Source: Haloactinospora alba (GTDB taxonomy: Bacteria; Actinomycetota; Actinomycetes; Streptosporangiales; Streptosporangiaceae). Taken from it: DNA of 64,000 nt. Positions 32,905 to 41,999 of this stretch are shown here, piece after piece. The stretch is taken from the NCBI RefSeq assembly GCF_006717075.1, contig NZ_VFQC01000001.1, positions 1,116,001-1,180,000 on the forward strand, read 5' to 3'. A program made the position numbers and the translations under genes. How positions within the stretch are numbered: the stretch's first letter is position 1; every line of letters begins with the position of its first letter. The notes under the pieces were generated by a model that did not search any database, was not told the DNA's origin, and worked only from the letters and a program-made list of their open reading frames with translations.

Positions 32905-34088
32905 CGCGAACCATTCTCGATGTGCACATACTCCAAACGGTGCCGCCGAACAACATCAACAGAGACGACACCGGAAGCCCCAAAACCGCCTATTACGGTG
33001 GGGCGCTGCGCTCCCGTGTTTCCAGCCAAGCCTGGAAACGCGCCACTCGCTCCGACTTCACCCGCCTGCTCCATCCAGCCGAGTTGGGAACCCGCACCAA
33101 ACGCGTCGCCGAGTTCCTGACGGAGCACATCGAGGAGCTCGATTCCTCCATCGAGCGGAACGAAGCTTGGAAACTGGCCGCCGAGACGATCAAAGCGGCC
33201 ACCGGTTCCAAGGTGGAGCCACCCAAACGGTCCGGTAAAGAGGAGAAAGAAGAGGGGGACGAGGTAGCTCCGCAGTCCTCCTACCTGATGTTCCTCAGCG
33301 CCCGGCAGCGCGAGGCGCTCGCTCAGCTCGCGGTGGAAGGCCGCGACGACATCACGGGCTTCTTCAAGGACAAGGAGAACAAGAACAGGGCCAGACGCGC
33401 CGCCGACACCAACCATTCGGTGGACATTGCGCTGTTCGGTCGGATGGTAGCCGACGGTGCTGACATCAACGTCGACGCGGCGGCCCAGGTCGCCCACGCC
33501 ATCAGCGTGCACGCGGCCGAGAACGACGCCGACTACTACACCGCCGTCGACGATCACCAGCGGGACGAGGAATCCGGTGCGGGCATGATCGGCACGATCG
33601 AGTTCAACTCCGCCACCCTGTACCGGTATGCCGCTCTCGATGTGGACCAGCTCCGGCGCAACCTCGGTGAGGGCCTACGCGAGGGGGAGGACACCACCGA
33701 ACCGGTGCGCCGCGCCGTGCGAGCGTTCCTGCACGGGTTCGTGGAATCCATGCCTACCGGAAAAATCAATACTTTCGGTAATCACACTCTTCCGGAAGCA
33801 GTGATAGTCAAGCTCCGGGACGCTCGCCCCGTCAACTTCGTCAGCGCGTTTGAGGAACCCGTGCCGGAGGAGGGTGGCGGGTACCTGCGCCAGGCGTGCC
33901 AGCGGCTCGCCACCCACATCCCGGAAATCGAACGGAACTACGGGATGGAGGAGGAAACGCGGACATGGGTGTTGCGGATCGGTGGGAGCACCGCGGCTCT
34001 TGACGGGCTCGGAACCACCGTCACGATGAACGAGCTAGCGGAAGAAGCCAGCGCAGAAGCGGCCGGGAACTGGACGGAAACCAATTGA
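32901..34088 (+). CDS. cas7e: Cas7e (Cse4/CasC), Cascade backbone
   Basis: GTGA overlap with cse2. The 395-residue protein begins RTILDVHILQTVPPNNINRD, the typical Cse4 start, with GGALRSRVSSQAWKRATR next. The RAMP core includes NHSVDIALFGRMVADGADIN, AAQVAHAISVHAAENDADYY, GAGMIGTIEFNSATLYRYA and FVESMPTGKINTFGNHTLPE. A charged loop around residues 108-118 (KRSGKEEKEEGDE) is a local insertion. Six copies coat the crRNA guide. Confidence 0.95.
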   Translation: MTRTILDVHILQTVPPNNINRDDTGSPKTAYYGGALRSRVSSQAWKRATRSDFTRLLHPAELGTRTKRVAEFLTEHIEELDSSIERNEAWKLAAETIKAATGSKVEPPKRSGKEEKEEGDEVAPQSSYLMFLSARQREALAQLAVEGRDDITGFFKDKENKNRARRAADTNHSVDIALFGRMVADGADINVDAAAQVAHAISVHAAENDADYYTAVDDHQRDEESGAGMIGTIEFNSATLYRYAALDVDQLRRNLGEGLREGEDTTEPVRRAVRAFLHGFVESMPTGKINTFGNHTLPEAVIVKLRDARPVNFVSAFEEPVPEEGGGYLRQACQRLATHIPEIERNYGMEEETRTWVLRIGGSTAALDGLGTTVTMNELAEEASAEAAGNWTETN

Positions 34089-34789
34089 GTGTTCTCGTGT
34101 TGCTGCTGGCAGGGCCTCTCCAGTCGTGGGGCTCCTCGGCCCGCTTCGCGCGACGAACCACAGGGCAGGCCCCCAGCAAAAGCGGAGTTCTCGGGCTGCT
34201 GGCTGCCGCGCAGGGCCGTGACCGCACCGCTGACCCATCCGATCTTGCTCAGCTGCGCTTCGGGGTGCGTGTTGACCAACGCGGTACCCGAATCCGCGAC
34301 TACCAGACCGCTCACCGCCCCGACACGGGGGAAGCAATGCCGGTATCCGAACGGTTCTACCTCGCTGACGCCGTATTCGTCGCTGGAGCGGAAGGCGACG
34401 ACGATCTTATCGGCGAGCTCGACCGCGCACTCCGGGAGCCGGCATACCTGCCCTACCTGGGACGGCGGTCCTGCCCGCCGTCGCGTCCCGTTGCCCTCGG
34501 GCTACGAAGGGAAACAACCCTCGAGGCCGTACTTCGTCGGGAGGAGTGGCACGCCGCCGAGTGGTACCAACGCCGGCACCGGAACGAACCCGAGGTGACG
34601 CTCGACTGCTTCCTGGACGCGGCAGAGGGCGACCGGGAGGTTGACAGCGTGCGGGACCTGCCACTCAGCTTCGACCCTTCACACCGCCGTTACGCCCTAC
34701 GCGGTGTGACGAGGCGCGGAGTCGCGGTACCCAACCCCAAAGCTGATCCCCCTGACCACGACCCCATGTCCGCTTTGGAAGGCGACTGA
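34085..34789 (+). CDS. cas5e: Cas5e (CasD), crRNA 5'-handle binding subunit
   Basis: It starts with TTG in a TTGA overlap with cas7e. The 234-residue RAMP protein has the family start LLLLAGPLQSWGSSARFARR with the TTGQAPSKSGVLGLLAAAQG glycine-rich segment, then RFGVRVDQRGTRIRDYQTAH and PYLGRRSCPPSRPV. Cas5e caps the 5' handle of the crRNA. Its end overlaps cas6e by one base. Confidence 0.94.
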   Translation: MSVLVLLLAGPLQSWGSSARFARRTTGQAPSKSGVLGLLAAAQGRDRTADPSDLAQLRFGVRVDQRGTRIRDYQTAHRPDTGEAMPVSERFYLADAVFVAGAEGDDDLIGELDRALREPAYLPYLGRRSCPPSRPVALGLRRETTLEAVLRREEWHAAEWYQRRHRNEPEVTLDCFLDAAEGDREVDSVRDLPLSFDPSHRRYALRGVTRRGVAVPNPKADPPDHDPMSALEGD

Positions 34790-35502
34790 TGTACCTCACC
34801 CGTTTCCGCCTCAACACCGCACGGATGGGGGCGCGCAAACTGCTCTCCTCCCCACAGCGCATGCACGCGGCGGTTCTCGCGGGATTCCCGGAGCTTACCT
34901 CCGCCAGTTCCGGTGAGGGGCGTGTTCTGTGGCGCGTCGATCGCGGCGCCAAAGCCAAAGCGTTCCTTTACGTGGTCAGCCAGGAACGGCCGGACTACAC
35001 CCATTTGGTGGAGCAGGCCGGATGGCCCACGTTGGAAGGCGGATGGGAAACCAGCGATTACACACCGTTCCTGGAGAAGTTGACCGCTGGTGATGTGTGG
35101 GCGTTCCGGCTGACCGCCAACCCCGTGCACAAGGTACGCACCTGTGATGGCCAGGAGGACACCAAAACGACACCGCACATCACGCAGCACCACCAAGCGG
35201 AATGGCTGCTGCAGCGTCAGGAGAAGGCCGGATTCCGGGTGGTGCGTAAGGCAGCCGGGGACCCGCACCCGGACGGGGAGGGCGAGCGTGAACTGTTGGT
35301 GCACGACCAACGTCGGCTCGAATTCCGTAAGAAGCGGGGCGACAAGAGTTCGGTCAGCCTGAGTGCTGTGACCTTCGATGGCCGTCTCGAGGTCACCGAC
35401 CCTGAAACGTTGCGTCGGACACTCATCCACGGACTCGGGCGTGCCAAAGCTTACGGCTGTGGGCTGATGACCCTGGCACCCTCGGAAAGCTGGTCGCGAT
35501 GA
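34789..35502 (+). CDS. cas6e: Cas6e (CasE), CRISPR RNA endoribonuclease
   Basis: The 237-residue protein begins MYLTRFRLNTARMGARKLLS, followed by SPQRMHAAVLAGFP with the active-site His. The C-terminal glycine-rich loop is HGLGRAKAYGCGLMTLAP. It cuts within the repeat hairpin CCCCGCG/CGCGGGG to release crRNAs and stays on the 3' end. ATG overlaps cas5e; the stop overlaps cas1. Confidence 0.95.
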   Translation: MYLTRFRLNTARMGARKLLSSPQRMHAAVLAGFPELTSASSGEGRVLWRVDRGAKAKAFLYVVSQERPDYTHLVEQAGWPTLEGGWETSDYTPFLEKLTAGDVWAFRLTANPVHKVRTCDGQEDTKTTPHITQHHQAEWLLQRQEKAGFRVVRKAAGDPHPDGEGERELLVHDQRRLEFRKKRGDKSSVSLSAVTFDGRLEVTDPETLRRTLIHGLGRAKAYGCGLMTLAPSESWSR

Positions 35503-36470
35503 ACGTGAGCCGACGCGGAGCAGTGTCCCCCCGAGAACTCACCCGGGTAGCGGACCGGCTCTCCTTCCTGTATCTGGAACGCTGCACAGTCCATCGGGAC
35601 GCCAACGCGATCACGGCGGAGGATGCCGACGGGATCAGGCACATTCCCTCGGCGACTATCGGTGTGCTCCTGTTGGGGCCGGGAACCCGTGTCACACACC
35701 AGGCTATGAGTGTCCTTGGTGAGAGCGGGGCGGGAGTCGTGTGGGTGGGAGAGTACGGAGTGCGGTGTTACGCCGGCGGCCGTTCCCTGACCAGGTCCTC
35801 GGCGTTGGTTGAGGCACAGGCCAAGGCATGGGCGAACCGTAGGACGCGTCTGGAGGTTGCCCGTGCGATGTACGGGATCCGGTTCCCGGATGAGGAACCG
35901 GCCCGTTACACCCGGCGGGAAATTCTTGGTCAGGAGGGTGACCGGGTCAAGGCCTGCTACCGGAACGAGTCAGCGCGTACGGGTGTCCCCTGGTACGGCC
36001 GTAACTATATTCCGGGTGATTACAGTTCCGGCGATCCGCCCAACCAGGGAGTGACAGCGGCGGCTCAGTGCCTGTACGGGATAGCGCACGCTGTTGTCGC
36101 CGCACTCGGATGCTCACCGGGATTGGGTTTCGTCCATTCCGGGCACGAGATGTCTTTCGTCATGGACATAGCCGATCTGTACAAGACGGAAGTTGGCATA
36201 CCAGCGGCTTTCGATGTTGCTGCGGAAGGGCCTGAGGATATCGGGGTCCGGACCCGGAGGCTCGTCCGGGACCGAGTGAACGAGCTCGGCCTGCTTGACC
36301 GGTGTGTCAGTGACATTAAGCGACTGCTTCTTCCGGAGGGAACGGGTGACTCCATGGATGGCTCCGTAGATCAGGTCAACTTGCACTCCGACCGCGGTCC
36401 CGAACTGGAATCGGGCCTGAACTACGGCTCGGGTGAGGAGCCCGATGGGTATTGGGAAGTGATCTGGTGA
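35499..36470 (+). CDS. cas1: Cas1, CRISPR integrase
   Basis: The 323-residue protein has the I-E Cas1 pattern RLSFLYLERCTVHRDANAIT, AMSVLGESGAGVVWVGEYGV, the acidic position in CYRNESARTGVPWYGRNY, LGFVHSGHEMSFVMDIADLY with the catalytic His and Asp, and IGVRTRRLVRDRVNELGLL. With Cas2 it inserts new spacers at the leader-repeat junctions of all three arrays. The extended C-terminal tail is acidic. Intact, with 4-base overlaps on both sides. Confidence 0.96.
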   Translation: MNVSRRGAVSPRELTRVADRLSFLYLERCTVHRDANAITAEDADGIRHIPSATIGVLLLGPGTRVTHQAMSVLGESGAGVVWVGEYGVRCYAGGRSLTRSSALVEAQAKAWANRRTRLEVARAMYGIRFPDEEPARYTRREILGQEGDRVKACYRNESARTGVPWYGRNYIPGDYSSGDPPNQGVTAAAQCLYGIAHAVVAALGCSPGLGFVHSGHEMSFVMDIADLYKTEVGIPAAFDVAAEGPEDIGVRTRRLVRDRVNELGLLDRCVSDIKRLLLPEGTGDSMDGSVDQVNLHSDRGPELESGLNYGSGEEPDGYWEVIW

Positions 36471-36808
36471 CCGTCATCGTCCTTACCCACTGTCCAGAGG
36501 GTTTGCGGGGGTTCCTCACTCGTTGGCTTCTGGAGATCTCCCCGGGTGTGTTCATCGGCGGCCCCTCGGCTCGGATCAGGGAGGCTCTGTGGTCGGAGGT
36601 GTGCTGCTACGCGGGCCAGGGACGTGCTCTATTGGCGCACAGCGCTGACAATGAACAGGGGTACGCCTTCGAAACGTTTGAGCACAAGTGGGAGCCCATC
36701 GACCACGAGGGAGTGACGCTTATCCACCGCCCGCATCAGCGCTCGAAAGCGGACAGGCGGAAGGGGTGGAGTAAGACGGCGAAACGCCGTCGTTTCGGTA
36801 AGAGCTGA
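36467..36808 (+). CDS. cas2: Cas2e, adaptation subunit
   Basis: Start GTG 36467 in a GTGA overlap with cas1. The 113-residue protein is the Cas2_CT1978 type: VTVIVLTHCPEGLRGFLTRW, EISPGVFIGGPSARIREALW, ANQ-type YAGQGRALLAHSADNEQGYA, and a long basic tail (RSKADRRKGWSKTAKRRR) that may bind DNA. TTG 36452 would add five residues but lacks the coupling. Array 3 begins 105 bases after the stop. Confidence 0.94.
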   Translation: MTVIVLTHCPEGLRGFLTRWLLEISPGVFIGGPSARIREALWSEVCCYAGQGRALLAHSADNEQGYAFETFEHKWEPIDHEGVTLIHRPHQRSKADRRKGWSKTAKRRRFGKS

Positions 36809-36845
36809 TCGAGGAACGTGTGTCCTTTATGTGTAGTTTTTGGTT

Positions 36846-36912
36846 TATGTCCAAATTTCTAGAAGTTGCATACACAGCCCTACAGGCGCGATGAAACTCC
36901 AGGTCAACGAGG
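36846..36912 (+). promoter_or_regulatory. CRISPR leader core of array 3
   Basis: TATGTCCAAATTTCTAGAAG, TTGCATACAC and CCAGGTCAACGAGG. Again 67 bp to the first repeat. The upstream GTTTTTGG lies close to it, and the preceding bases are the end of cas2, so this leader is the shortest. Confidence 0.85.
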
Positions 36913-37124
36913 ATGCTCCCCGCGCACGCGGGGATGGACCCGGGTGTTGGTTCCGGAACGTTCTGGGACTGCTGATGCTCCCCGCGCACGCGGGGATGGA
37001 CCACCAGCATGTCGAATGGCGCGTTGTGAAGAACATGCTCCCCGCGCACGCGGGGATGGACCCGAATTCCATCAGCTGATCCGGAGTCCCGTAGGATGCT
37101 CCCCGCGCACGCGGGGATGGGGCT
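36913..37124 (+). CRISPR. Type I-E CRISPR array 3: 4 repeats, 3 spacers
   Basis: Repeats start at 36913, 36975, 37035 and 37096; spacers are 33, 31 (or 32) and 32 bp. Repeat 2 ends in A instead of C, which may belong to the spacer. The last repeat ends GGGGCT instead of GGACCC. Leader at the left; same strand as cas1-cas2, which end 105 bp upstream. Confidence 0.97.
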
Positions 37125-37148
37125 GGTAACCGGGCCCGGCTCGGTGGT

Positions 37149-37177
37149 GTCCGGGCGCGGGGTGAACGCGCCCGGAC
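37149..37177. terminator. Bidirectional terminator between array 3 and the amidohydrolase gene
   Basis: GTCCGGGCGCG (37149-37159) pairs perfectly with CGCGCCCGGAC (37167-37177) over a 7-base loop. It sits between two converging units, array 3 and the minus-strand gene ending at 37186. Confidence 0.75.
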
Positions 37178-37185
37178 AAACGGGG

Positions 37186-38808
37186 TCAGGAGTAGGCGAC
37201 CTGGCCGTCGAGAACGGTGAACAGGGCGCCCGCCCGGTTGAGCCCCTTAGGCGGAAGGGTCTCGATGTCGTGGTCCAACACCACCACGTCGGCGAGCTTG
37301 CCCGGAGTGAGCGACCCCAACCGGTCCTCCAGCCCCAGCGTGTGGGCGGCGTCGCGGGTGTGGGCACGCAGCGCCTCGTGCAACGTCACCGCCTGTTCGG
37401 CGCCGATGTCCTCGCCCTCCCGGGTGCGGCGGCACACCGCGTTGCGGACCGTCTCCATCGGGCGCAGGCTGGACACGAACGAGTCGCTGGACAGGACCGG
37501 ACGCAGTCCCAGGTCCAGCTCCTCCCGCATCGGCTGCAACCGGTGCGCACGGTTGCCGAGCCTGCGCAGGAAGTCCCCGCCGCTGTCGTGCAGGAAGTTC
37601 GGCTGGTTCACCGGGATCACGCCCAGGTCGCCGAACCGTTTGGTCTGCTCCGGGGTGGGGTAGCCGCAGTGTTCGATCCGTGGCCGGGCGTCGCTGTCCC
37701 CGGCCGCCACCGCGGCCGCGATCGCTTCCAGGGAGTGCTCCATCGCCGCGTCGCCCTGGGTGTGGATGCCGACCTGCCATCCTTCCGCGGCGGCCCGTTC
37801 CACCAGCTCACGGAGTTTCTCCGGCGGCCAGTACAGGCTTCCGGGGAACTCGCCGTTCTCCCCGTAGGGTTCGGAGAACCGGGCGGTCCCGCCCAGCAGT
37901 GACCCGTCACAGTAGAACTTCATCGCACCCAGTCGTAGCCACTCGTCCCCGAAGGGGCCGGAGAGGCCGAGTGCGGTCAGCTCGTCCAACTGGTGGGACA
38001 GCGGCATCCCGACGGTGCGCAGCGGCAGGGTGCCGGAACGGTAGGCGGCCTGGTAGGTACGCAGTTCGCGTTTGGACACCTGGGGGTCGCACACGGTGGT
38101 GAGACCGGACGACAGGTACGGCTGTCGGGCGTCGGCCAACCAGCCCAGCAGGTGCTCCGCCGGCAGGTCCGTGTGGAAGTTCGGGCCGTGGCACCCCACG
38201 TCCACCGCCAGCGGCAGCAGCAGCTCCATCGCGGAGTCCACCACCATGCCGGTCAGCCGCCCGCCGGCGTCGCGCAGGAACGCGCCGCCGGCGGGGTCGG
38301 TGACGTCCTCGGTGATCCCCCGCCAGCGCAGCGCGGCACTGTTGGCCGCGGCCTGGTGCCCGGAAACGTGGTACACGATGACCGGGTGCTGGGTGGTGGC
38401 CTCGTCCAGCAGCTGGCGCGAGGGCCTGCCTTCCGGGTACTTGGCGTCGTCCATCCCGAACGCCCGGATCCACTGCCCGGCCGGCGTACGTTCCGCCTCC
38501 CGGGCGAGGGCTGCCACCAACCCGGCCACACTGGTCACCGCCGGGTAGCTGGCGTCCACCGCTGCCAGGGACTCCGCCGTGGACAACAGGTGGTTGTGTA
38601 CGTCGATGAAACCGGGGAGGGCCGTGCGCCCGCCCGCGTCGATCTCGGTGGCGCCGGGACCCGCCGCGGCCCGTGCCAGTGTCTCGTCGCCGACCGCGCG
38701 TATCCGGCCGTGGACCGCCGCGAGCGCGCTGGCACGCGGAGTCGTGTCATCCATGGTCAGAACCTTGGCGTTGTGGATGAGAAGCGCGGGTTCGTTCGGG
38801 GAGCGCAC
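37186..38808 (-). CDS. YtcJ-like metal-dependent amidohydrolase
   Basis: The 540-residue protein has the amidohydrolase start LLIHNAKVLTMDDT and the metal motif GFIDVHNHLLSTAESL (HxH). It also has FYCDGSLLGGTARFSEPYGE, GWQVGIHTQGDAAMEHSLEA with a metal His, RIEHCGYPTPEQTKRFGDLG and the final Asp region RPVLSSDSFVSSLRPMETV. Such enzymes hydrolyse amide or formamide bonds of small molecules. It lies 48 bp downstream of an MHS transporter on the same strand, so transport and hydrolysis of one substrate is likely. GTG start. Confidence 0.87.
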   Translation of the reverse strand: MRSPNEPALLIHNAKVLTMDDTTPRASALAAVHGRIRAVGDETLARAAAGPGATEIDAGGRTALPGFIDVHNHLLSTAESLAAVDASYPAVTSVAGLVAALAREAERTPAGQWIRAFGMDDAKYPEGRPSRQLLDEATTQHPVIVYHVSGHQAAANSAALRWRGITEDVTDPAGGAFLRDAGGRLTGMVVDSAMELLLPLAVDVGCHGPNFHTDLPAEHLLGWLADARQPYLSSGLTTVCDPQVSKRELRTYQAAYRSGTLPLRTVGMPLSHQLDELTALGLSGPFGDEWLRLGAMKFYCDGSLLGGTARFSEPYGENGEFPGSLYWPPEKLRELVERAAAEGWQVGIHTQGDAAMEHSLEAIAAAVAAGDSDARPRIEHCGYPTPEQTKRFGDLGVIPVNQPNFLHDSGGDFLRRLGNRAHRLQPMREELDLGLRPVLSSDSFVSSLRPMETVRNAVCRRTREGEDIGAEQAVTLHEALRAHTRDAAHTLGLEDRLGSLTPGKLADVVVLDHDIETLPPKGLNRAGALFTVLDGQVAYS

Positions 38809-38856
38809 GGTCGGGATCCTTTCGGTGTCGGGAACAGGGGTTCCGCGGCGGAACGG

Positions 38857-40182
38857 TCAGGCCACCGTCTCGGAAGTGTCGGCGGTCTCGGACAGCACCG
38901 GTTCGTCCGTGTGGCGCGGTGCCTTGAGCAGGCAGCCGATGCTCAGCGCCGCCATCGCGACGAGAAGCCCGGCGACCGGGTAGATGCTGTCGGTGGCGGC
39001 GAGCAGACCGGTGCAGGTGATGGGGGCGAGCCCGCCGAAGATCGAGCCGGCGATCTGGTATGTCAGCGAGACGCTGGTGTAGCGCGCCTGCGGGGGGAAC
39101 ATCGCGGCGAGGATGGTGGCCATCGGTCCGTACGTGGCCGCCATGGCCAGTCGCATGATCGACAGCGCCAGGAAGATCGCTGCGGTTCCGGCGCTCATGG
39201 CGAGGAACATCGGGGTGGCGAGCGCGGCGACACCCACCAGGCCGACGACCACCACGCGGCGCGCTCCGACCCGGTCGCCCAGCCAGGACACGCCCAGGGT
39301 GGAGACGAGCTCGACGAACGCCGCGACCGTGAGAGCGTTCAGGACGACCGCTTCGCTGGCTCCGACCTCGGTCGTCGCGTAGGCCTGTACGAACGTGGTG
39401 ACAACGTAGTATCCGCCGACGGCGATCGGCAGCGTTCCCAGGCCGAGCAGCAGCGCCTTCCAGGAGGAGCGCACCGCCTGCTTCAGCGGAAGGGCCTGCT
39501 TGCCGGGCTGGCTGTCCTCCTGCACGGCGTTGAAGACGGGGGACTCCTCGACCTTGAGCCGTACGAACAGTCCGACCAGCACCAGTACCGCCGAGGCGAG
39601 GAACGGGAGCCGCCACCCCCACGTGTGCAGGATGTCGTTGCCCAGCATCTCCACCAGGCTGAACGCTCCCGTCGCCAGCAGCGCACCCGCGGGGTTGCCC
39701 AGCTGGGCGAACGAACCGAAGAAGGTCCTGCTGCGTTCGGGGGCGTGCTCCACCGCCATCAGGACGGCGCCGCCCCACTCGCCACCCACGGCGATGCCCT
39801 GTACGAACCGCAGGAGGACCAGGAGAAGGGGAGCCACGAACCCGACCTGCTGGTAGGTGGGCAGCACCCCCACGGCGAACGTGGCCACGCCCATCATCAG
39901 GAGGGTTGTCACCAGGGCGGATTTACGTCCCAGCCGGTCACCGAAGTGGCCGAAGACGATCCCGCCCAGGGGGCGGGCGAAGAACCCGACGGCGAACGTC
40001 GCGAACGACGCCATGAGTCCCACGAGCGGGTCGGTGCTCTTCGGGAAGAAGAGTTCGCTGAACACCAGGGCAGCTGCGGTGGCGTACACGTAGAAGTCGA
40101 ACCACTCGATCGTGGTTCCGACGAACGCGGCGATCGCCGCGCGCGCCGGATGGCTGGAGGGATCTGCGGTGTGGTTTGCCAA
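38857..40182 (-). CDS. MFS transporter, metabolite:H+ symporter (MHS) family
   Basis: It starts with TTG at 40182 after GGAGCAACC. The 441-residue protein has 12 helices and the MHS signatures FVGTTIEWFDFYVYATAAAL, GHFGDRLGRKSALVTTLLMM and FVQGIAVGGEWGGAVLMAVE, followed by FFGSFAQLGNPAGALLA. The family imports organic acids, betaines or related compounds with protons. First gene of the operon with the amidohydrolase; divergent from the PucR gene across 204 bp, so PucR is the likely regulator. Confidence 0.9.
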   Translation of the reverse strand: MANHTADPSSHPARAAIAAFVGTTIEWFDFYVYATAAALVFSELFFPKSTDPLVGLMASFATFAVGFFARPLGGIVFGHFGDRLGRKSALVTTLLMMGVATFAVGVLPTYQQVGFVAPLLLVLLRFVQGIAVGGEWGGAVLMAVEHAPERSRTFFGSFAQLGNPAGALLATGAFSLVEMLGNDILHTWGWRLPFLASAVLVLVGLFVRLKVEESPVFNAVQEDSQPGKQALPLKQAVRSSWKALLLGLGTLPIAVGGYYVVTTFVQAYATTEVGASEAVVLNALTVAAFVELVSTLGVSWLGDRVGARRVVVVGLVGVAALATPMFLAMSAGTAAIFLALSIMRLAMAATYGPMATILAAMFPPQARYTSVSLTYQIAGSIFGGLAPITCTGLLAATDSIYPVAGLLVAMAALSIGCLLKAPRHTDEPVLSETADTSETVA

Positions 40183-40386
40183 GGTTGCTCCGTGTGTCCT
40201 GTCGCGCCTGAGGTCGGTTCCGACCCCGAACGGTGCGGCGGTGCCGGGTCTGACCTGCGATTCGTCATATGGCGGTGTGACAATAGACACCAGCGCAACC
40301 AGCGGGAAAGGACGAATACGACAATGTGGAGTGTTATTACTGTGCGTACCGCACAACGCTTGTTGTAGGCGAGACAGGTTGGGGGA

Positions 40387-41946
40387 GTGGTGCCACTCAC
40401 TGTTGGCGATCTCGCGCGCCAACCCGGGCTGCAGATCCGGGTCGTGGCCGGCGGTGCCGGACTGGAGAACGAGGTGCGCTGGGCGCACGTAGCCGAACTG
40501 TCCGATCCCGTCCCCTGGCTGCGCGGTGGCGAACTCGTACTGACGGTCGGCCTCGGGGTGGGATCCAGCGCCGAGGAGCAGCGGGAGTACGTGCGTCGGC
40601 TCGTGGCCGCCGGATGCTGCGGGCTGGGGTTCGCCCTGGACACCTGGATCAGCCACATTCCTCCGGTGGTGCAGGAGACCGCCGAGGCTCACGGGTTCCC
40701 CCTGCTGTACGTGGAGGGTGAGACGCCGTTCGTCGCTCTGGTCGAGGCGGTAGCCGAGCACTACGCTCGCGAGCGGTTGCACGAGCAGCAGCGCGTGCTC
40801 AGCGCACAGGACGCGATGGCCCGTGCGGCGCTGCGGGTCGGATCCGCCGGGGTGCTCCGGGAACTGGCCACCGCCACGGACAGCGACGCCGTCCTGCTCG
40901 ACGCGGGGGGGATGGTGCGTGAGACCGCATCCGGAGGGGAACGGGAATGGCACGCCACCGTCCGCGCGGCTGTCGCGCCGAGCAGCCCCCGGCCACGGGG
41001 GATGACGCTCCTGGAGGACGGCGAGGCGACCGTGCTGCTGCAGAGCCTGGGCGTGAGCGGGACCGCGCTGGGATGGTTGGCACTGCGTAGCCTCCCACCC
41101 CTGTCAGCGCACACCAGGATGCTCGCCAACCACGCCTCCTCCCTGCTCGCGGTGGGGCTCCAGGGGGACCGTACGGCTCGCCGGGAACGGCACCACGAAC
41201 GGGAACGCCCCCTCGCGCTCCTCCTGGACGGGAACTCCGCGACCCGCCTGGAACCGGATGCGACGCGTCTGATTCCGCTACCCGCCCCTCCGGTCGAGGT
41301 GGTGTTCTACCCGGTCTCGCACCCGGAGGAGACGCGGGACAGCGCCGCGGACACGCTCCAGGACGTTCTGGGGGACACCCGGGCGGCCGACCGGGTGGCG
41401 ATGTGCGCTCTTCCCGACGGCCTCGTCGTTGTCCTTCCCGGTTCCGGAAACGCGCGGCCGCGGTTCGGGGAACGGCTGCTCACCGCACTGTCCGCGACCC
41501 CCTCCGCCCCCTCGTCGGCCGGTGCCTGCGACGCCCACGGCGCACGGGAGCTCCGCAACGCGGTCCAGCGGGCTCGTAGAGCCGCGGCCCACGAGCGGGG
41601 GTACCACCACGTCGCCGACACCGAAGCGTGGCCGCTGTTGCTGCGTGCCCTCGACCCGGAGTCCGCGGCGGAGTTCCGGACCGTGGTCCTGGGCCGGTTG
41701 CGCGAACACGACGAGCGCAACGGCACCAACCTCGTCACCTCGTTGCGCTGCCTGCTGGAGCACGACGGCAACATCGAGGGTGCGGCGCGCGTCCTGGGAG
41801 TGCACCGCAACACACTACGGGCGCGGCTGCACACGGCGGAACGGATCTCCGGCCGCTCGTTCAGCGGTCAACACCGCATGGAACTCTGGCTGGCCCTCCT
41901 GCTGGACCAGAGTGCCGAGCCGGAGAGCCCCATCGAGTCCTCGTGA
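40387..41946 (+). CDS. PucR-family transcriptional regulator
   Basis: The 519-residue protein has an N-terminal PucR ligand domain (LTVGDLARQPGLQIRVVAGG, ELSDPVPWLRGGELVLTVGL) and a middle GGDEF-like CdaR region. Its C-terminal HTH has the order LVTSLRCLLEHDGNIEGAAR, VLGVHRNTLRARL. GTG start. PucR proteins control purine or amine catabolic genes in response to a metabolite. It is divergent from the MHS transporter/amidohydrolase operon and probably governs it. Confidence 0.88.
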   Translation: MVPLTVGDLARQPGLQIRVVAGGAGLENEVRWAHVAELSDPVPWLRGGELVLTVGLGVGSSAEEQREYVRRLVAAGCCGLGFALDTWISHIPPVVQETAEAHGFPLLYVEGETPFVALVEAVAEHYARERLHEQQRVLSAQDAMARAALRVGSAGVLRELATATDSDAVLLDAGGMVRETASGGEREWHATVRAAVAPSSPRPRGMTLLEDGEATVLLQSLGVSGTALGWLALRSLPPLSAHTRMLANHASSLLAVGLQGDRTARRERHHERERPLALLLDGNSATRLEPDATRLIPLPAPPVEVVFYPVSHPEETRDSAADTLQDVLGDTRAADRVAMCALPDGLVVVLPGSGNARPRFGERLLTALSATPSAPSSAGACDAHGARELRNAVQRARRAAAHERGYHHVADTEAWPLLLRALDPESAAEFRTVVLGRLREHDERNGTNLVTSLRCLLEHDGNIEGAARVLGVHRNTLRARLHTAERISGRSFSGQHRMELWLALLLDQSAEPESPIESS

Positions 41947-41999
41947 TCCCGTGGGGGAGCGCCGCCGGGAAACGAACGAGTCGCTCCGTGCCGTCCGGG

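Noticed and set aside
37993-40368. A 791-codon plus-strand open frame opposite the amidohydrolase and MHS transporter genes
   Set aside because: It is the high-GC antisense shadow of two well-supported minus-strand genes and shows no protein motif.
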